Below, in pieces: positions 17,442 through 25,321 of a DNA stretch of 56,332 bases (positions are counted from its first letter, which is position 1; the number at the start of each line of letters is the position of its first letter). A model generated the notes under the pieces. The model was not told the DNA's origin. It saw only the letters and a list, made by a program, of their open reading frames with translations, and ran no database searches. The DNA lies in assembly GCF_025567095.1 (NCBI RefSeq), contig NZ_JAOQJH010000024.1; one strand, given 5' to 3'. The position numbers and the translations under genes are program-made. The DNA comes from Anthropogastromicrobium aceti (GTDB lineage: Bacteria; Bacillota; Clostridia; Lachnospirales; Lachnospiraceae).

Positions 17442-17525
17442 TTCCGTCACCTCCTAAGAATAGACTCCAGCGCTGTATCTATGTTTTATCAGACCATTAT
17501 GATTTCGACAAGGATACGGACCGGC

Positions 17526-17756
17526 TCACACTCCAGCTCTGCGAGGTTTACGATAAGTTGTGTTCTTTTCTGCTGGCTTTGCTCTGTGGGTGCATTTTGC
17601 GATATACTCCTGGAGACCTGCCGCAGTAAAATACACACAGCCATTCTGAACATACTGCACATAAGAGATCAAGCCGTTGTTACGGGCGGCATCCAGCGTT
17701 GCTATGCTGATTCCTAAGATTTCAGCAGCTTCTTTTCGTGTAATGAGCTTTTCCAT
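17526..17756 (-). CDS. Excisionase-like helix-turn-helix protein
   Basis: 76 aa. The N-terminal half reads LITRKEAAEILGISIATLDAA, the winged HTH pattern of the excisionase/MerR (DUF-HTH_17) family, and the C-terminus is basic (RKPRRAGV). GGAGGG stands 10 nt before the ATG. Small proteins of this type bend DNA at att arms and turn integrase toward excision. Position just before integrase 2 supports this, although the exact partner of the two integrases is unknown. Confidence 0.8.
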   Translation of the reverse strand: MEKLITRKEAAEILGISIATLDAARNNGLISYVQYVQNGCVYFTAAGLQEYIAKCTHRAKPAEKNTTYRKPRRAGV

Positions 17757-18307
17757 AGACTATATTCCCTCCAATCTGTCAAGGTTATCATCGTGCTTTC
17801 AAAATCACATGAATACGCTGGCAGCCGAAACTGCCAGCGCATGGTATCTGATTTTGAATAGAAAGCGGCCACCCAAAAGAGCAGTCGCTTCCTATTTCAA
17901 TATGACTCAATTCTCGTCACATTTGCCACGCAACCCTGACGATGGGAACATAACAGGTCTCCGCTGGCGCGGTTGTCATAACTCCGCGGCGTCGTTTTAC
18001 TCGTGCGCCGCAGGGTTCCCCCCAAGTCTTTGGCGGGCCGTGAGGAAGTATCTTTAAGCCCCCATGCAGTCATCGCGCCGAATCTGCCACAATCCGTTTT
18101 ATGAAATCGTAGATCGCTCCGAAGCAGTTCTTTCATCACCTCCCTGACTGCTCCATCTTCGCGGCGTTTCATATTCGCTCGTACATGGGTTATGTACCTG
18201 TTGTGCTGTCTATTCGATTGTCAATGTACTGATGAAGGAGGAAAACTTGTCCTTCTTATTAACACTGACAAAAAAGGCAAAAAACAGGCGTATCAAATGA
18301 AATTTTA
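17757..18307. other. 550-bp gap without a convincing gene
   Basis: A perfect 9-bp hairpin, CGCTGGCAG/CTGCCAGCG, lies at 17816-17839, and a GC-rich hairpin-prone stretch covers about 17985-18015. A minus-strand 91-codon frame at 17897-18172 has no good ribosome-binding site and an atypical composition. The region may hold integrase/excisionase arm sites, the leader of the sigma-like gene's transcript, or a structured RNA; none is proved. Confidence 0.35.
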
Positions 18308-18721
18308 TCAAAAATATTTTACAAGCTGCTTTAATCCACGGCGGATACTGTCTCGGACACGGCTTGGGTCTACACCTTCTACTTCGGCAATTTTATTTAC
18401 CGTCATTCCCAGATAGTATCGGGCATAAATCCTCTTTGCCTGTTTCTCCGGCAGCTTCATCACAGCGGCATAGACCTGCTCCTGAAACTGTTTTTCCTCC
18501 AGAACCATCTCCGGTGTCTGCGGCTTCAACAACACCGCATTTTCAATGCCATTCTCGCAATCCAGAGAATACTGTGCTTTATAACGATACATCTTTCGCT
18601 CATACGCAGCCTCCGCACGTTCAGCTGCTCGAATAGTCTCCATTACTTCCTCTGTCACATCTACAAAAAAGTCTGTTGTATAAACATCAGGATAAAGTTC
18701 CCGAAGGTTAATTTTCTTCAT
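18308..18721 (-). CDS. Sigma-70-like regulator (region 4 HTH)
   Basis: 137 aa from the ATG at 18721, which has GGAGGT 5 nt upstream; the longer frame to 18874 adds unrelated residues. The C-terminal part, KLPEKQAKRIYARYYLGMTV then NKIAEVEGVDPSRVRDSIRR, is a sigma region-4 helix-turn-helix. Similar short sigma-like proteins regulate transfer and excision genes in Tn916- and Tn1549-type elements. It lies upstream of the xis/int pair. Which promoters it reads is unknown. Confidence 0.85.
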   Translation of the reverse strand: MKKINLRELYPDVYTTDFFVDVTEEVMETIRAAERAEAAYERKMYRYKAQYSLDCENGIENAVLLKPQTPEMVLEEKQFQEQVYAAVMKLPEKQAKRIYARYYLGMTVNKIAEVEGVDPSRVRDSIRRGLKQLVKYF

Positions 18722-18901
18722 TATGTACCTCCATTTCGATTCACGGGTGATTGACGGGTGAATCGAATGGAGGTGGAGACCGACACCGGCAGACAACCGG
18801 GTCATCTCCGAAAAAATGGCAACAAAAAACGCCAGATTTCCGTGGGGGAAAACTGGCGCGCCAAGAACAGCCATTATTATACCGAATTACATAGAACGAT
18901 A

Positions 18902-18999
18902 ATGCCGATACAATATTATACTTGCCCGGAGGAGGAGCAATGCTTTTTTTAACTGATGTAGATCATGTGAGCTTTGAAAAAGCAAACGGGACACGGTAA
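18902..18999 (+). promoter_or_regulatory. Overlapping leader-peptide ORFs before a hairpin (attenuator-like)
   Basis: ORF 1 (18902-18952) encodes MPIQYYTCPEEEQCFF. Inside it, GGAGGAGGAG serves as a ribosome-binding site for ORF 2 (18940-18999), MLFLTDVDHVSFEKANGTR, whose stop falls in the left arm of the hairpin at 18988-19027. Peptide plus hairpin layouts like this precede inducible antibiotic-resistance genes, and from memory ORF 1 resembles leaders upstream of ribosome-protection tet genes. No resistance gene follows here. This is inference. Confidence 0.4.
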
Positions 19000-19027
19000 A
19001 TTAACCTCCAATCGGCTACCGTGTCCC
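18988..19027 (-). terminator. Hairpin with 11-bp stem, terminator-like on minus strand
   Basis: GGGACACGGTA (18988-18998) pairs perfectly with TACCGTGTCCC (19017-19027). On the minus strand it is followed by GTTTGCTTTTT, so it could end leftward transcription. On the plus strand it lacks a T-run and could act as an attenuator. Confidence 0.6.
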
Positions 19028-19059
19028 TGCAAGTCGTCATTGGTTTGTGCAATCGCAAA

Positions 19060-19148
19060 GAAACGGCGGCTCTGAAAATCAAAGCCGCCGTTTCAAATGG
19101 GCGTGTTGATAGGCTGCTGTACGACGGCTTTTTTTCTTTTGCCGTCGT
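19060..19148. other. Two further hairpins in a gene-free stretch
   Basis: AAACGGCGGCT at 19060-19070 pairs with AGCCGCCGTTT at 19083-19093, and ACGACGGC at 19121-19128 pairs with GCCGTCGT at 19141-19148. With the hairpin at 18988-19027 this makes three strong stem-loops within 160 bp. No protein with a credible start lies here, so a structured RNA or serial terminators are possible. The gap as a whole runs from 18722 to 19304. Confidence 0.5.
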
Positions 19149-19188
19149 GCGGCAGCTTGTTCCTTTTGCGCTTATCTTAACAAGCAAT

Positions 19189-19205
19189 CCTCACAGAAAT
19201 GTCAC
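19189..19205 (-). promoter_or_regulatory. Operator copy 1 (11-bp-period direct repeat)
   Basis: CCTCACAGAAATGTCAC, identical to 22544-22560. On the minus strand this is GTGACATTTCTGTGAGG, with GTGA repeated after 11 bp. A nearby inverted repeat, AAATCTCAC/GTGAGATTT (about 19239-19262), mirrors the layout around copy 2. No gene follows closely on the minus strand; three hairpins do. Confidence 0.55.
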
Positions 19206-19264
19206 TGACACACGCTGTTTCGACAGAATAATGGGCTGAAATCTCACGAACCTGTGAGATTTGA

Positions 19265-19292
19265 AAAACCGGGAGAATAATCTCCCGGTTTT
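19265..19292 (-). terminator. Bidirectional-looking terminator after the ABC permease
   Basis: AAAACCGGGAGA pairs with TCTCCCGGTTTT around a short AT loop, giving A- and T-runs on both strands. It lies 13 bp beyond the permease stop. Confidence 0.85.
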
Positions 19293-19304
19293 CATCGCAA
19301 ATAT

Positions 19305-21815
19305 TTAATTCTGCCGCAGTCTCTCTACAACGCTTTGCTTAACATTTTGCATGAAAGTTATGACGGGGGTTGCCAAGCAGACCAGCAAAACAATAGCTGC
19401 GACAACCAACAGAGAAATTACAGGATAGTGAAAAGCTGCATAAGGAACCATTCTTCTAAAGGCTGAGTATATTGGAATATATATCGCTGTTCCCAGTGTG
19501 GCAAGCAGTAGGAAAGAAATACTCCAATAATACACGCCTTCCCAAAGCAATACATTTCTAATTTGCTTTTTCGTCATTCCTATACTTTCAAGTGTTGCAA
19601 ATTCATGTTTCCGAGTATTTACACTAACAACCATTGTGTTAATGAAATTCATAATTCCTATCAGCAAAAATACAGCGGACAACCCTGCGGCTATAATCCT
19701 TGAGGTCAGCAAATATCCGGCCATTTCTTGCTGCTTTTCATATCGTGACAGAATCGTAATGCCCGGTGACGAAGCAGTAATGGATTGAAGCTGCTCCATA
19801 ATCCCTTTGTCATAACTGCTATCAATCGTATCAAAAGCAATCCGAAAGATTTTGGTTTCTCCAGACAACTTCTCTATTGCCTGCTTACTGATATACAAAT
19901 CAGGGGCAGTACCTCTCTCATTTCCTCGACCACTCTGAAAATCAGCGTCCAGAAAGCCAGTTGCCACTGTAAAGACCTGTTCCCCGGACTCACCGACAAC
20001 GGTGATTGCTTGCCCTGGCTGAATCAATAGGTTTCCCTCATCATCCGTCATAGCGGACAAAACCACCAACTCTCCCTTTTCAAAGGCGGTTAAGTCAATA
20101 GGCTTATCAAGCGTTTTATTAAGTTCTTCGATATATCTGGAATCTATTCCGTAAACGCCGCTCCAAAAATTATCTGTATAGTTTTTTCGTGTTTCCGCAT
20201 TTGAAAAATCAAGACCTGATACGCCATCCAAGGAATCAATATATTTCCCGAATACATTTTCGTCGTAAATGACATCCATAGTGGGCCACGGTGAAGCAGA
20301 ATAAGTGACGCGCAGATTTTCAATTCCCTGCATTGTTTCAATTTGCTGCAACATTTCATCAGAGAGCAGGTTTCCTTCTTCGGAAATGCTGTAAGTCAAT
20401 GCGAAATCACTTTCTCCCCATTGATTTACAAAATTGTCGGGACTTAGGCTTGATAGTAGACCAGCAGAAACCAAAAACAATATTAAGCCTAAAAATAAGG
20501 ACGCAAAAGTAAGGAAAGCGCTTTTAGGGTTTCTAAAAATATTATCTCGTGCCATCCGAGATAATTTTGTTCTATGGCTCTTATGATCTCGGTAACTCCT
20601 TGTATTTGCCTCCGTATAGCGTGAAGCCGCAACAGGAGAAATACTTGCAGCTATTTTCGCTGGTTTCATGCTGCCGATGATTGCAGTAAAAAATGTGAAG
20701 ATTGCGGCACCCGCAAAAATAATGGGGGAAAAGGACACTATCTCCCCAAGGTCTGTATCGCTTGAGTACATCATATTCATGGCAAACGGAACAAGTCCAA
20801 GCGAAACAATACCACCGACAATCAGGCCGCTGGGAATACCGATCACCGCCGTTCTGAATATTTGAGAACGCACGATCTGCTTGATTTGTCTTTTTGTCGT
20901 GCCTATCGTTTTAAGCTGTCCATAGAATTGTGTATCTCTTGAAATTGAGATATACAGAATGTTATAAATCAGCAAATAGCCGCTGATAATGATAAAGACG
21001 ATAATAGCAGCCAGTGGAAGAACAATGGTGGTGGAATTGCTCTGAGCAATAGGTACAATTTCAAAGGACTGACTTTCTGTAAACGAAATCTTCCGTTTTA
21101 GTTTTTCACAGGATCGCAGGGCATTACTGTCATCAGAAAAAGAAATCATTGCGGTAGACACACTATCAAAGGGAAGCCCTGTTTGTGTTGCAAAAAGCTC
21201 CGAAACATAAGCGGCACCACGGTTGCCTGCACGTGAAGCCGAATAATCTGTGTAATAGCCCGACAAAACAAATTCATCGGAGATATATTGATAATCTGTT
21301 CCGAGTTGATAGGAAAGGGAAATATTCATCCCTATCTGTGGATCATCAATCCCCATTGCACGCAAAGCCCATGTAGGGAGCATAATTTCATTTTTTGCTT
21401 GCGGATAATCTCCGTGTATATCCGAAATTGTTGGTACACGGTGTTCTTGCCATTCTGTTTCGTCTATCCAAGTAATACTCAGCAGGGCATCGTCCATTCC
21501 AGATGTATCAATGCTGCCCAATCTCTGACTGACACCAACTACGGATACCAAGCTGGATCGGCTCAATTCTTCATATTGTTCTTCTGAGAGGCTTGTAATT
21601 GCCACATCCGCAGTCGTGCCCATCGCACGAATTTGCTGCATTTGATAGGTTTCAAAATAACTGCACCCCAAACTAAATACAGATGTAATCATAAAGGCGG
21701 TCAAGAATAATGCGATGGTAACGAAAACATTTCTCTGCTTATTAGCGCGGTAGCTTCTTTTGGCAAGACGATTGATTGTTGCCTGATTATTGTTCCCAAA
21801 TAAAATATCATCCAT
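19305..21815 (-). CDS. FtsX/MacB-type ABC transporter permease
   Basis: 836 aa from the ATG at 21815, preceded by GGGGGTG at 6-8 nt; a GTG at 21824 is an alternative. An N-terminal helix (about 28-50) is followed by a large extracytoplasmic domain, three helices (about 265-385), then a second set: one helix near 440 and an FtsX domain with three helices at the C-terminus (TSRIIAAGLSAVFLLIGIMN...). This duplicated MacB-like layout is typical of BceB/YknZ-like permeases that expel or sense peptide antibiotics. It works with the ATPase gene 15 bp upstream. Substrate unknown. Confidence 0.88.
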   Translation of the reverse strand: MDDILFGNNNQATINRLAKRSYRANKQRNVFVTIALFLTAFMITSVFSLGCSYFETYQMQQIRAMGTTADVAITSLSEEQYEELSRSSLVSVVGVSQRLGSIDTSGMDDALLSITWIDETEWQEHRVPTISDIHGDYPQAKNEIMLPTWALRAMGIDDPQIGMNISLSYQLGTDYQYISDEFVLSGYYTDYSASRAGNRGAAYVSELFATQTGLPFDSVSTAMISFSDDSNALRSCEKLKRKISFTESQSFEIVPIAQSNSTTIVLPLAAIIVFIIISGYLLIYNILYISISRDTQFYGQLKTIGTTKRQIKQIVRSQIFRTAVIGIPSGLIVGGIVSLGLVPFAMNMMYSSDTDLGEIVSFSPIIFAGAAIFTFFTAIIGSMKPAKIAASISPVAASRYTEANTRSYRDHKSHRTKLSRMARDNIFRNPKSAFLTFASLFLGLILFLVSAGLLSSLSPDNFVNQWGESDFALTYSISEEGNLLSDEMLQQIETMQGIENLRVTYSASPWPTMDVIYDENVFGKYIDSLDGVSGLDFSNAETRKNYTDNFWSGVYGIDSRYIEELNKTLDKPIDLTAFEKGELVVLSAMTDDEGNLLIQPGQAITVVGESGEQVFTVATGFLDADFQSGRGNERGTAPDLYISKQAIEKLSGETKIFRIAFDTIDSSYDKGIMEQLQSITASSPGITILSRYEKQQEMAGYLLTSRIIAAGLSAVFLLIGIMNFINTMVVSVNTRKHEFATLESIGMTKKQIRNVLLWEGVYYWSISFLLLATLGTAIYIPIYSAFRRMVPYAAFHYPVISLLVVAAIVLLVCLATPVITFMQNVKQSVVERLRQN

Positions 21816-21830
21816 CAATGTCACCCCCTG

Positions 21831-22496
21831 TCACTGTGCGATTTTTCCGTCCTCAATACGGATAATTCGGTCGGCAAGCTGGGCAATTTCATTGTTATGG
21901 GTAATCATTACAAGCGTTTGATGGAACTTCTGACTTGTAACTTTCAGCAAACCAAGAACATCACTACTTGTCCGGCTATCCAAATTGCCTGTCGGTTCAT
22001 CTGCAAGTATAATAGCTGGTTTGGAAACAAGGGCGCGGGCAATCGCTACACGCTGCTGCTGGCCGCCGGACAGATTGTTAGGCATACTGTTCAGCTTCCC
22101 ATCGAGAGCCAACATTTTCACGACTTCATCCATAAACCGCTTGTCCACGGTATCACCATCCAGCTCCACCGGCAGGACAATATTTTCATAGACATTCAGC
22201 ACAGGAACAAGATTGTAATTCTGAAAGATAAACCCGATGTTACGTCTGCGGAAGATGGTAAGCTGTTCATCCTTGAGTTTCGATAATTCTTTCCCTTTTA
22301 CTTTAATACTGCCGGAAGTTGGCGTATCTAACCCGCCCATCATGTTCAGCAAAGTAGACTTACCGCTGCCGGAAGTACCAACAATGGCAACAAATTCACC
22401 TTCCTCAATGGATAGGGTCACGCCATCCAATGCTTTTGTAATGTTCGGTTCGGTGCCGTAATATTTCTTCAAATCTGTCGTTTGTAATATGTTCAT
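21831..22496 (-). CDS. ABC transporter ATPase (MacB/LolD/BceA type)
   Basis: 221 aa from the ATG at 22496 (GGGTGG upstream). Walker A GTSGSGKST, Q-loop FQNYNLVPVLN, signature LSGGQQQRVAIARAL, Walker B IILADEPTGNLD and the switch His in MITHN are all present. The signature and size match the 3.A.1.122/BceA group that partners FtsX-like permeases. A 17-bp operator copy lies 48 bp before the start, so the transporter operon is probably controlled by the two-component pair encoded next door, as in bacitracin-type detoxification modules. Confidence 0.93.
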   Translation of the reverse strand: MNILQTTDLKKYYGTEPNITKALDGVTLSIEEGEFVAIVGTSGSGKSTLLNMMGGLDTPTSGSIKVKGKELSKLKDEQLTIFRRRNIGFIFQNYNLVPVLNVYENIVLPVELDGDTVDKRFMDEVVKMLALDGKLNSMPNNLSGGQQQRVAIARALVSKPAIILADEPTGNLDSRTSSDVLGLLKVTSQKFHQTLVMITHNNEIAQLADRIIRIEDGKIAQ

Positions 22497-22543
22497 ATAG
22501 AACACCACCCTTTCTTTTTGATGGCTCTATCATAAAAGGTAAA

Positions 22544-22560
22544 CCTCACAGAAATGTCAC
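22544..22560 (-). promoter_or_regulatory. Operator copy 2, upstream of the ABC transporter operon
   Basis: CCTCACAGAAATGTCAC (minus strand GTGACATTTCTGTGAGG) lies 48 bp before the ATPase start. Its half-sites are spaced 11 bp, as OmpR/PhoB-type regulators prefer. Very similar to the copy before the response regulator gene at 24387-24403. An inverted repeat AAATGTCA/TGACATTT follows at about 22593-22616. Confidence 0.6.
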
Positions 22561-22637
22561 GGGAAACAAAATACCTCTGTTTAATTAAATCTCAAATGTC
22601 ATAGGCCTGTGACATTTTGTTTTTTAGCGTACTTATT

Positions 22638-23669
22638 TTATTGTCGAGGCAGAAAGACGGAAAAAGTTGAACCCCTCCCAACCTCGGATGTTACCCGGAT
22701 ATAACCGCCTTGCAAGGTTACGATCTCACGAGCCAGATATAGACCAATACCAATTCCATCTACATCATGTACGATGTCCTCTCGATAGAAACGCTTGAAA
22801 ATTGCTCCCTGATGCTGTTCTGAAATGCCAATGCCTGTATCTGCAATGTCGATTTTCACATACATTTCCCAACTTTCAACCGAAACACGGATTTGACCGC
22901 CCTCCGGCGTATATTTCACTGCATTGTCCAAAATATTGAACAGTGCTTCGCTTGTCCATTTTCTGTCATGGGAAACGACCAAGTTCTCCGGGCAGTCCAC
23001 TTGAACATTGATCTGTTTTTTCTCGGCGTTCAGAAGAATACCTCCCAATGCGGCGGCAAGCGTGTCATAAAGCGGCTGGCTTTTCTTTTCCAGAGAAATA
23101 ACACCTGTTTCCAAACGAGAGGTTTTAATCATAGCCTGCATGAGAAAATCCAGTTTATCAAGCTGGCTGGCCTGTGCCGTTAGAAACTCTTTTTGTTTTT
23201 GCACAGGGACTTCATTTTCAAGCAGAGTGCTGTTAATCATTTTCAAGTTCGCAATCGGGGTCTTGACCTGATGGGAGATGTCGGAAATCAGTTCTTGCAG
23301 GTCAGCCCGCTCTTGTGCAATGCCGTTCTTGTTTTCCTGCATGACTTCATATAAACGGTTCAGCCGATATTCAATTTTATAGAAAAGACTTTCTTCTTCC
23401 ACAGTCTGTTTCGGCTGCATATTCCCGGATAACATATCATCCATTAAACTGCAAAAAGCATCGGAGAACATTGCCAGTTTGCGGCGAACCAGCACCATAA
23501 AACAAACAGCGCAAACCAGCACAAAAATGCCGAACAATAATACATACCAGACAGCGGTTATATTTTGGGTCAGCCCATACAAAGCTGCTGAAACCGTCCC
23601 CATTGCCACCAGCAGGAGAACAGCAAAAAAGATACAGGCTTTGTTGACGGAAAGTTTTCGCACATTCAT
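22638..23669 (-). CDS. Sensor histidine kinase of the ABC-linked two-component system
   Basis: 343 aa from the ATG at 23669 (GGAGGAG upstream), which overlaps the response-regulator stop (ATGA). Two membrane helices (about 11-32 and 39-62) are joined by a very short extracytoplasmic loop, so it probably does not bind ligand outside itself. His133 is in ISDISHQVKTP. HATPase motifs NILDNAVKYTPEGG, DTGIGI and GIGIGLYLA follow. This resembles intramembrane-sensing BceS-like kinases, which read transporter activity. It phosphorylates the regulator encoded at 23666-24349. Confidence 0.92.
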   Translation of the reverse strand: MNVRKLSVNKACIFFAVLLLVAMGTVSAALYGLTQNITAVWYVLLFGIFVLVCAVCFMVLVRRKLAMFSDAFCSLMDDMLSGNMQPKQTVEEESLFYKIEYRLNRLYEVMQENKNGIAQERADLQELISDISHQVKTPIANLKMINSTLLENEVPVQKQKEFLTAQASQLDKLDFLMQAMIKTSRLETGVISLEKKSQPLYDTLAAALGGILLNAEKKQINVQVDCPENLVVSHDRKWTSEALFNILDNAVKYTPEGGQIRVSVESWEMYVKIDIADTGIGISEQHQGAIFKRFYREDIVHDVDGIGIGLYLAREIVTLQGGYIRVTSEVGRGSTFSVFLPRQ

Positions 23670-24349
23670 TTCAGCGCTCCTCCGATCCACATATAGCCCA
23701 TACCATATACCGTTTTGATATACTGACGGTCAGGTGTTTCGATTTTGTTTCGTACCCGGCTGATCGCCGCAGTCAGAGCGTGTTCATCCACAAAATTTTC
23801 GTCTGCGTCCCACAGCTTTTCCAACAAGACTTGCCGGGTCAAAACAATCTGCGGATTTTTCATCAGGATTTTCAAAAGTCGATATTCCAGTGGGGTGAAT
23901 GTAAGTGGCTTTCCTGATAGAGTAGCACTCATTTCTGAAAAATTGATGGTCAGTGTGCCATCCTCATAAGTATCACCACCATATTGTTTTGTCAGCCTAC
24001 TCAGCACTACCGCTAATTTCTTTTGAAAGACGCTCATAGGGAAAGGTTTTGTCACATAATCCTCTGCGCCCAGTTCATACCCTTTGAGCATATCGCTTTC
24101 CATATCATTTGCGGTCAGAAAAATAATAACGGTATCAGGGCGACGCTCTTTTATTTCCCGGCAGAAGTCAAAACCGTTCCCGTCCGGCAAATTTACATCC
24201 AGCACAATCAGGTCATAGTCCTGCTTTGTCAAGAAACTACTGGCCACTGATTTTGTCAGTGCAGAATCAACCGTATAGCCCGCAGTATTCAAGTTATAGC
24301 ATAAAGTATTATTCAAAAGTCGATCATCCTCGACTACTAAAATTCGCAT
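23666..24349 (-). CDS. OmpR/PhoB-family response regulator
   Basis: 227 aa from the ATG at 24349 (GGAGT upstream). The receiver has EDD at 7-9, phospho-acceptor Asp51 in VLDVNLPD and KPF. The C-terminal winged helix ends YIKTVYGMGYMW. It forms a coupled pair with the kinase. The direct-repeat operator TGTCACAGAAACCTCAC lies 38 bp before its start and a close match lies before the ABC operon, which suggests that it controls both itself and the transporter. Confidence 0.93.
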   Translation of the reverse strand: MRILVVEDDRLLNNTLCYNLNTAGYTVDSALTKSVASSFLTKQDYDLIVLDVNLPDGNGFDFCREIKERRPDTVIIFLTANDMESDMLKGYELGAEDYVTKPFPMSVFQKKLAVVLSRLTKQYGGDTYEDGTLTINFSEMSATLSGKPLTFTPLEYRLLKILMKNPQIVLTRQVLLEKLWDADENFVDEHALTAAISRVRNKIETPDRQYIKTVYGMGYMWIGGALK

Positions 24350-24386
24350 GGTATCACACTCCTTCATTTTCAGTGTATCACCCAAA

Positions 24387-24403
24387 TGTCACAGAAACCT
24401 CAC
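24387..24403 (-). promoter_or_regulatory. Operator copy 3, upstream of the response regulator
   Basis: TGTCACAGAAACCTCAC; the minus strand reads GTGAGGTTTCTGTGACA, two GTGA half-sites 11 bp apart. It differs from copies 1 and 2 mainly by swapping the two half-sites. It overlaps the 3' end of the small HTH gene at 24400-24579. Confidence 0.6.
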
Positions 24404-24579
24404 TGAGATTTGTTTTCTTTTCTCCGCCTGTCTACTGGCTTCTCTGCATTTTTAGGAATAAGCCAAATCGTCGCCATTTTTACAGCACCGGGGATGCGCC
24501 CAGATGTACACAAATAATTTATCTGGCGCGGCGTAACATTCCATTTTTGGCTTGCCTCTTTTAATGTTATGTAGTCCAT
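24400..24579 (-). CDS. Small MerR/excisionase-like HTH protein
   Basis: 59 aa. It begins MDYITLKEASQKWNVTPRQI and continues GRIPGAVKMATIWLIPKNAEKPVD, a complete mini winged-HTH of the kind found in many clostridial integrative elements beside transporter/two-component cassettes. GGAGG lies 6 nt before the ATG. It stands directly upstream of the response regulator, whose operator overlaps its last codons. It probably binds DNA; whether it regulates the cassette or acts in excision is unknown. Confidence 0.8.
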   Translation of the reverse strand: MDYITLKEASQKWNVTPRQINYLCTSGRIPGAVKMATIWLIPKNAEKPVDRRRKENKSQ

Positions 24580-24741
24580 TTTGCACCTCCTAAAATATTA
24601 TATTTCGTCTTCTCGAAGAATACAAGTTTATCCCTACCTATTACTCTACAAAAATCAGCATAATCTTACCGTTCATCAGGCATAATTAGGTTATTCCTTT
24701 GCACAAACCAGAACGATACAATGTTATTGAGGTGAACGATT

Positions 24742-25098
24742 ATGCCGATTGATGATTTGACTGCTTTAGGGCAAAAAATGCGGGAAGCCCGAAAGAAAAA
24801 AGACCTGACACAACAGGAGCTTGCGGATCTGAGCCATGTTTCTGTAAAGCAAATCGCCAATATCGAAAAGGGGAAAATGAATCCTTCTTATTTGATTTTG
24901 AGAGCATTGGCAAAGGTCCTACACATCTCTTTAGATACGCTTATAAATCCAGATATTTCTCTGGAAGATGAAGGTGTCAATCAGATGAAAATGCTTTATT
25001 GCAGCTGTCCGTCAAAAATGCGTGAAACCCTCTTGCACCACACACAGGAGACCGCAAAAGAACTAACAGAACTATCCGAGAAATTTGAAACGAATTGA
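24742..25098 (+). CDS. XRE-family transcriptional regulator
   Basis: 118 aa on the plus strand, divergent from the small HTH gene. The Cro/C1-type HTH covers about residues 8-63 (LGQKMREARKKKDLTQQELA then VSVKQIANIEKGK). The C-terminal 50 residues are helical and could dimerise. GAGGTG lies 7 nt before the ATG, and a strong hairpin follows the stop. Such regulators in integrative elements usually repress cargo or transfer promoters; its operator is not apparent. Confidence 0.9.
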   Translation: MPIDDLTALGQKMREARKKKDLTQQELADLSHVSVKQIANIEKGKMNPSYLILRALAKVLHISLDTLINPDISLEDEGVNQMKMLYCSCPSKMRETLLHHTQETAKELTELSEKFETN

Positions 25099-25135
25099 GC
25101 CGGTGAGTGAAATTTGACTGTTTCCTCACTGGCTC
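25097..25135 (+). terminator. Terminator of the XRE gene
   Basis: GAGCCGGTGAG pairs with CTCACTGGCTC (one mismatch) and is followed by CTTTC. The left arm overlaps the stop codon region. Confidence 0.65.
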
Positions 25136-25239
25136 CTTTCATTTCCGGGTAAAAAGGGGCAAGCAATGCCGGTGTTAATACACACCGACCTGCAGAGAAG
25201 AAAATCCCTTTGTGATTTTCCTCTCCGCTTGCTTGTTGA

Positions 25240-25290
25240 GGGCAGCACCCCCAAGCCCCTTTGAACACAGAATTTCATTCTGTGGCTGCG
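25240..25290. other. Candidate oriT region beside the relaxase
   Basis: Between the XRE gene and the relaxase stop there is a perfect hairpin CACAGAAT-TTC-ATTCTGTG (25266-25284) next to a C-rich run ACCCCCAAGCCCC, plus a smaller inverted repeat CGGTGT/ACACCG near 25170-25190. An inverted repeat beside a short conserved run is the usual oriT layout. No nick site can be proved by eye. Confidence 0.25.
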
Positions 25291-25321
25291 CGTTCTGCGA
25301 ACGCTTTTGACCAGGACCAGC

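Noticed and set aside
17897..18172. Minus-strand frame of 91 codons upstream of the excisionase gene
   Set aside because: No convincing ribosome-binding site, no domain and a hairpin-prone sequence; kept only as part of the described gap.
18722..18874. N-terminal extension of the sigma-like protein
   Set aside because: The ATG at 18721 has a GGAGGT site; the extra 51 residues show no family similarity.
18963..19187. Minus-strand frame of 74 codons across the hairpin cluster
   Set aside because: TTG start without a ribosome-binding site, and three strong hairpins lie inside the frame.
24666..24860. 64-codon minus-strand frame overlapping the XRE gene
   Set aside because: Antisense of a clear HTH gene with a good start.
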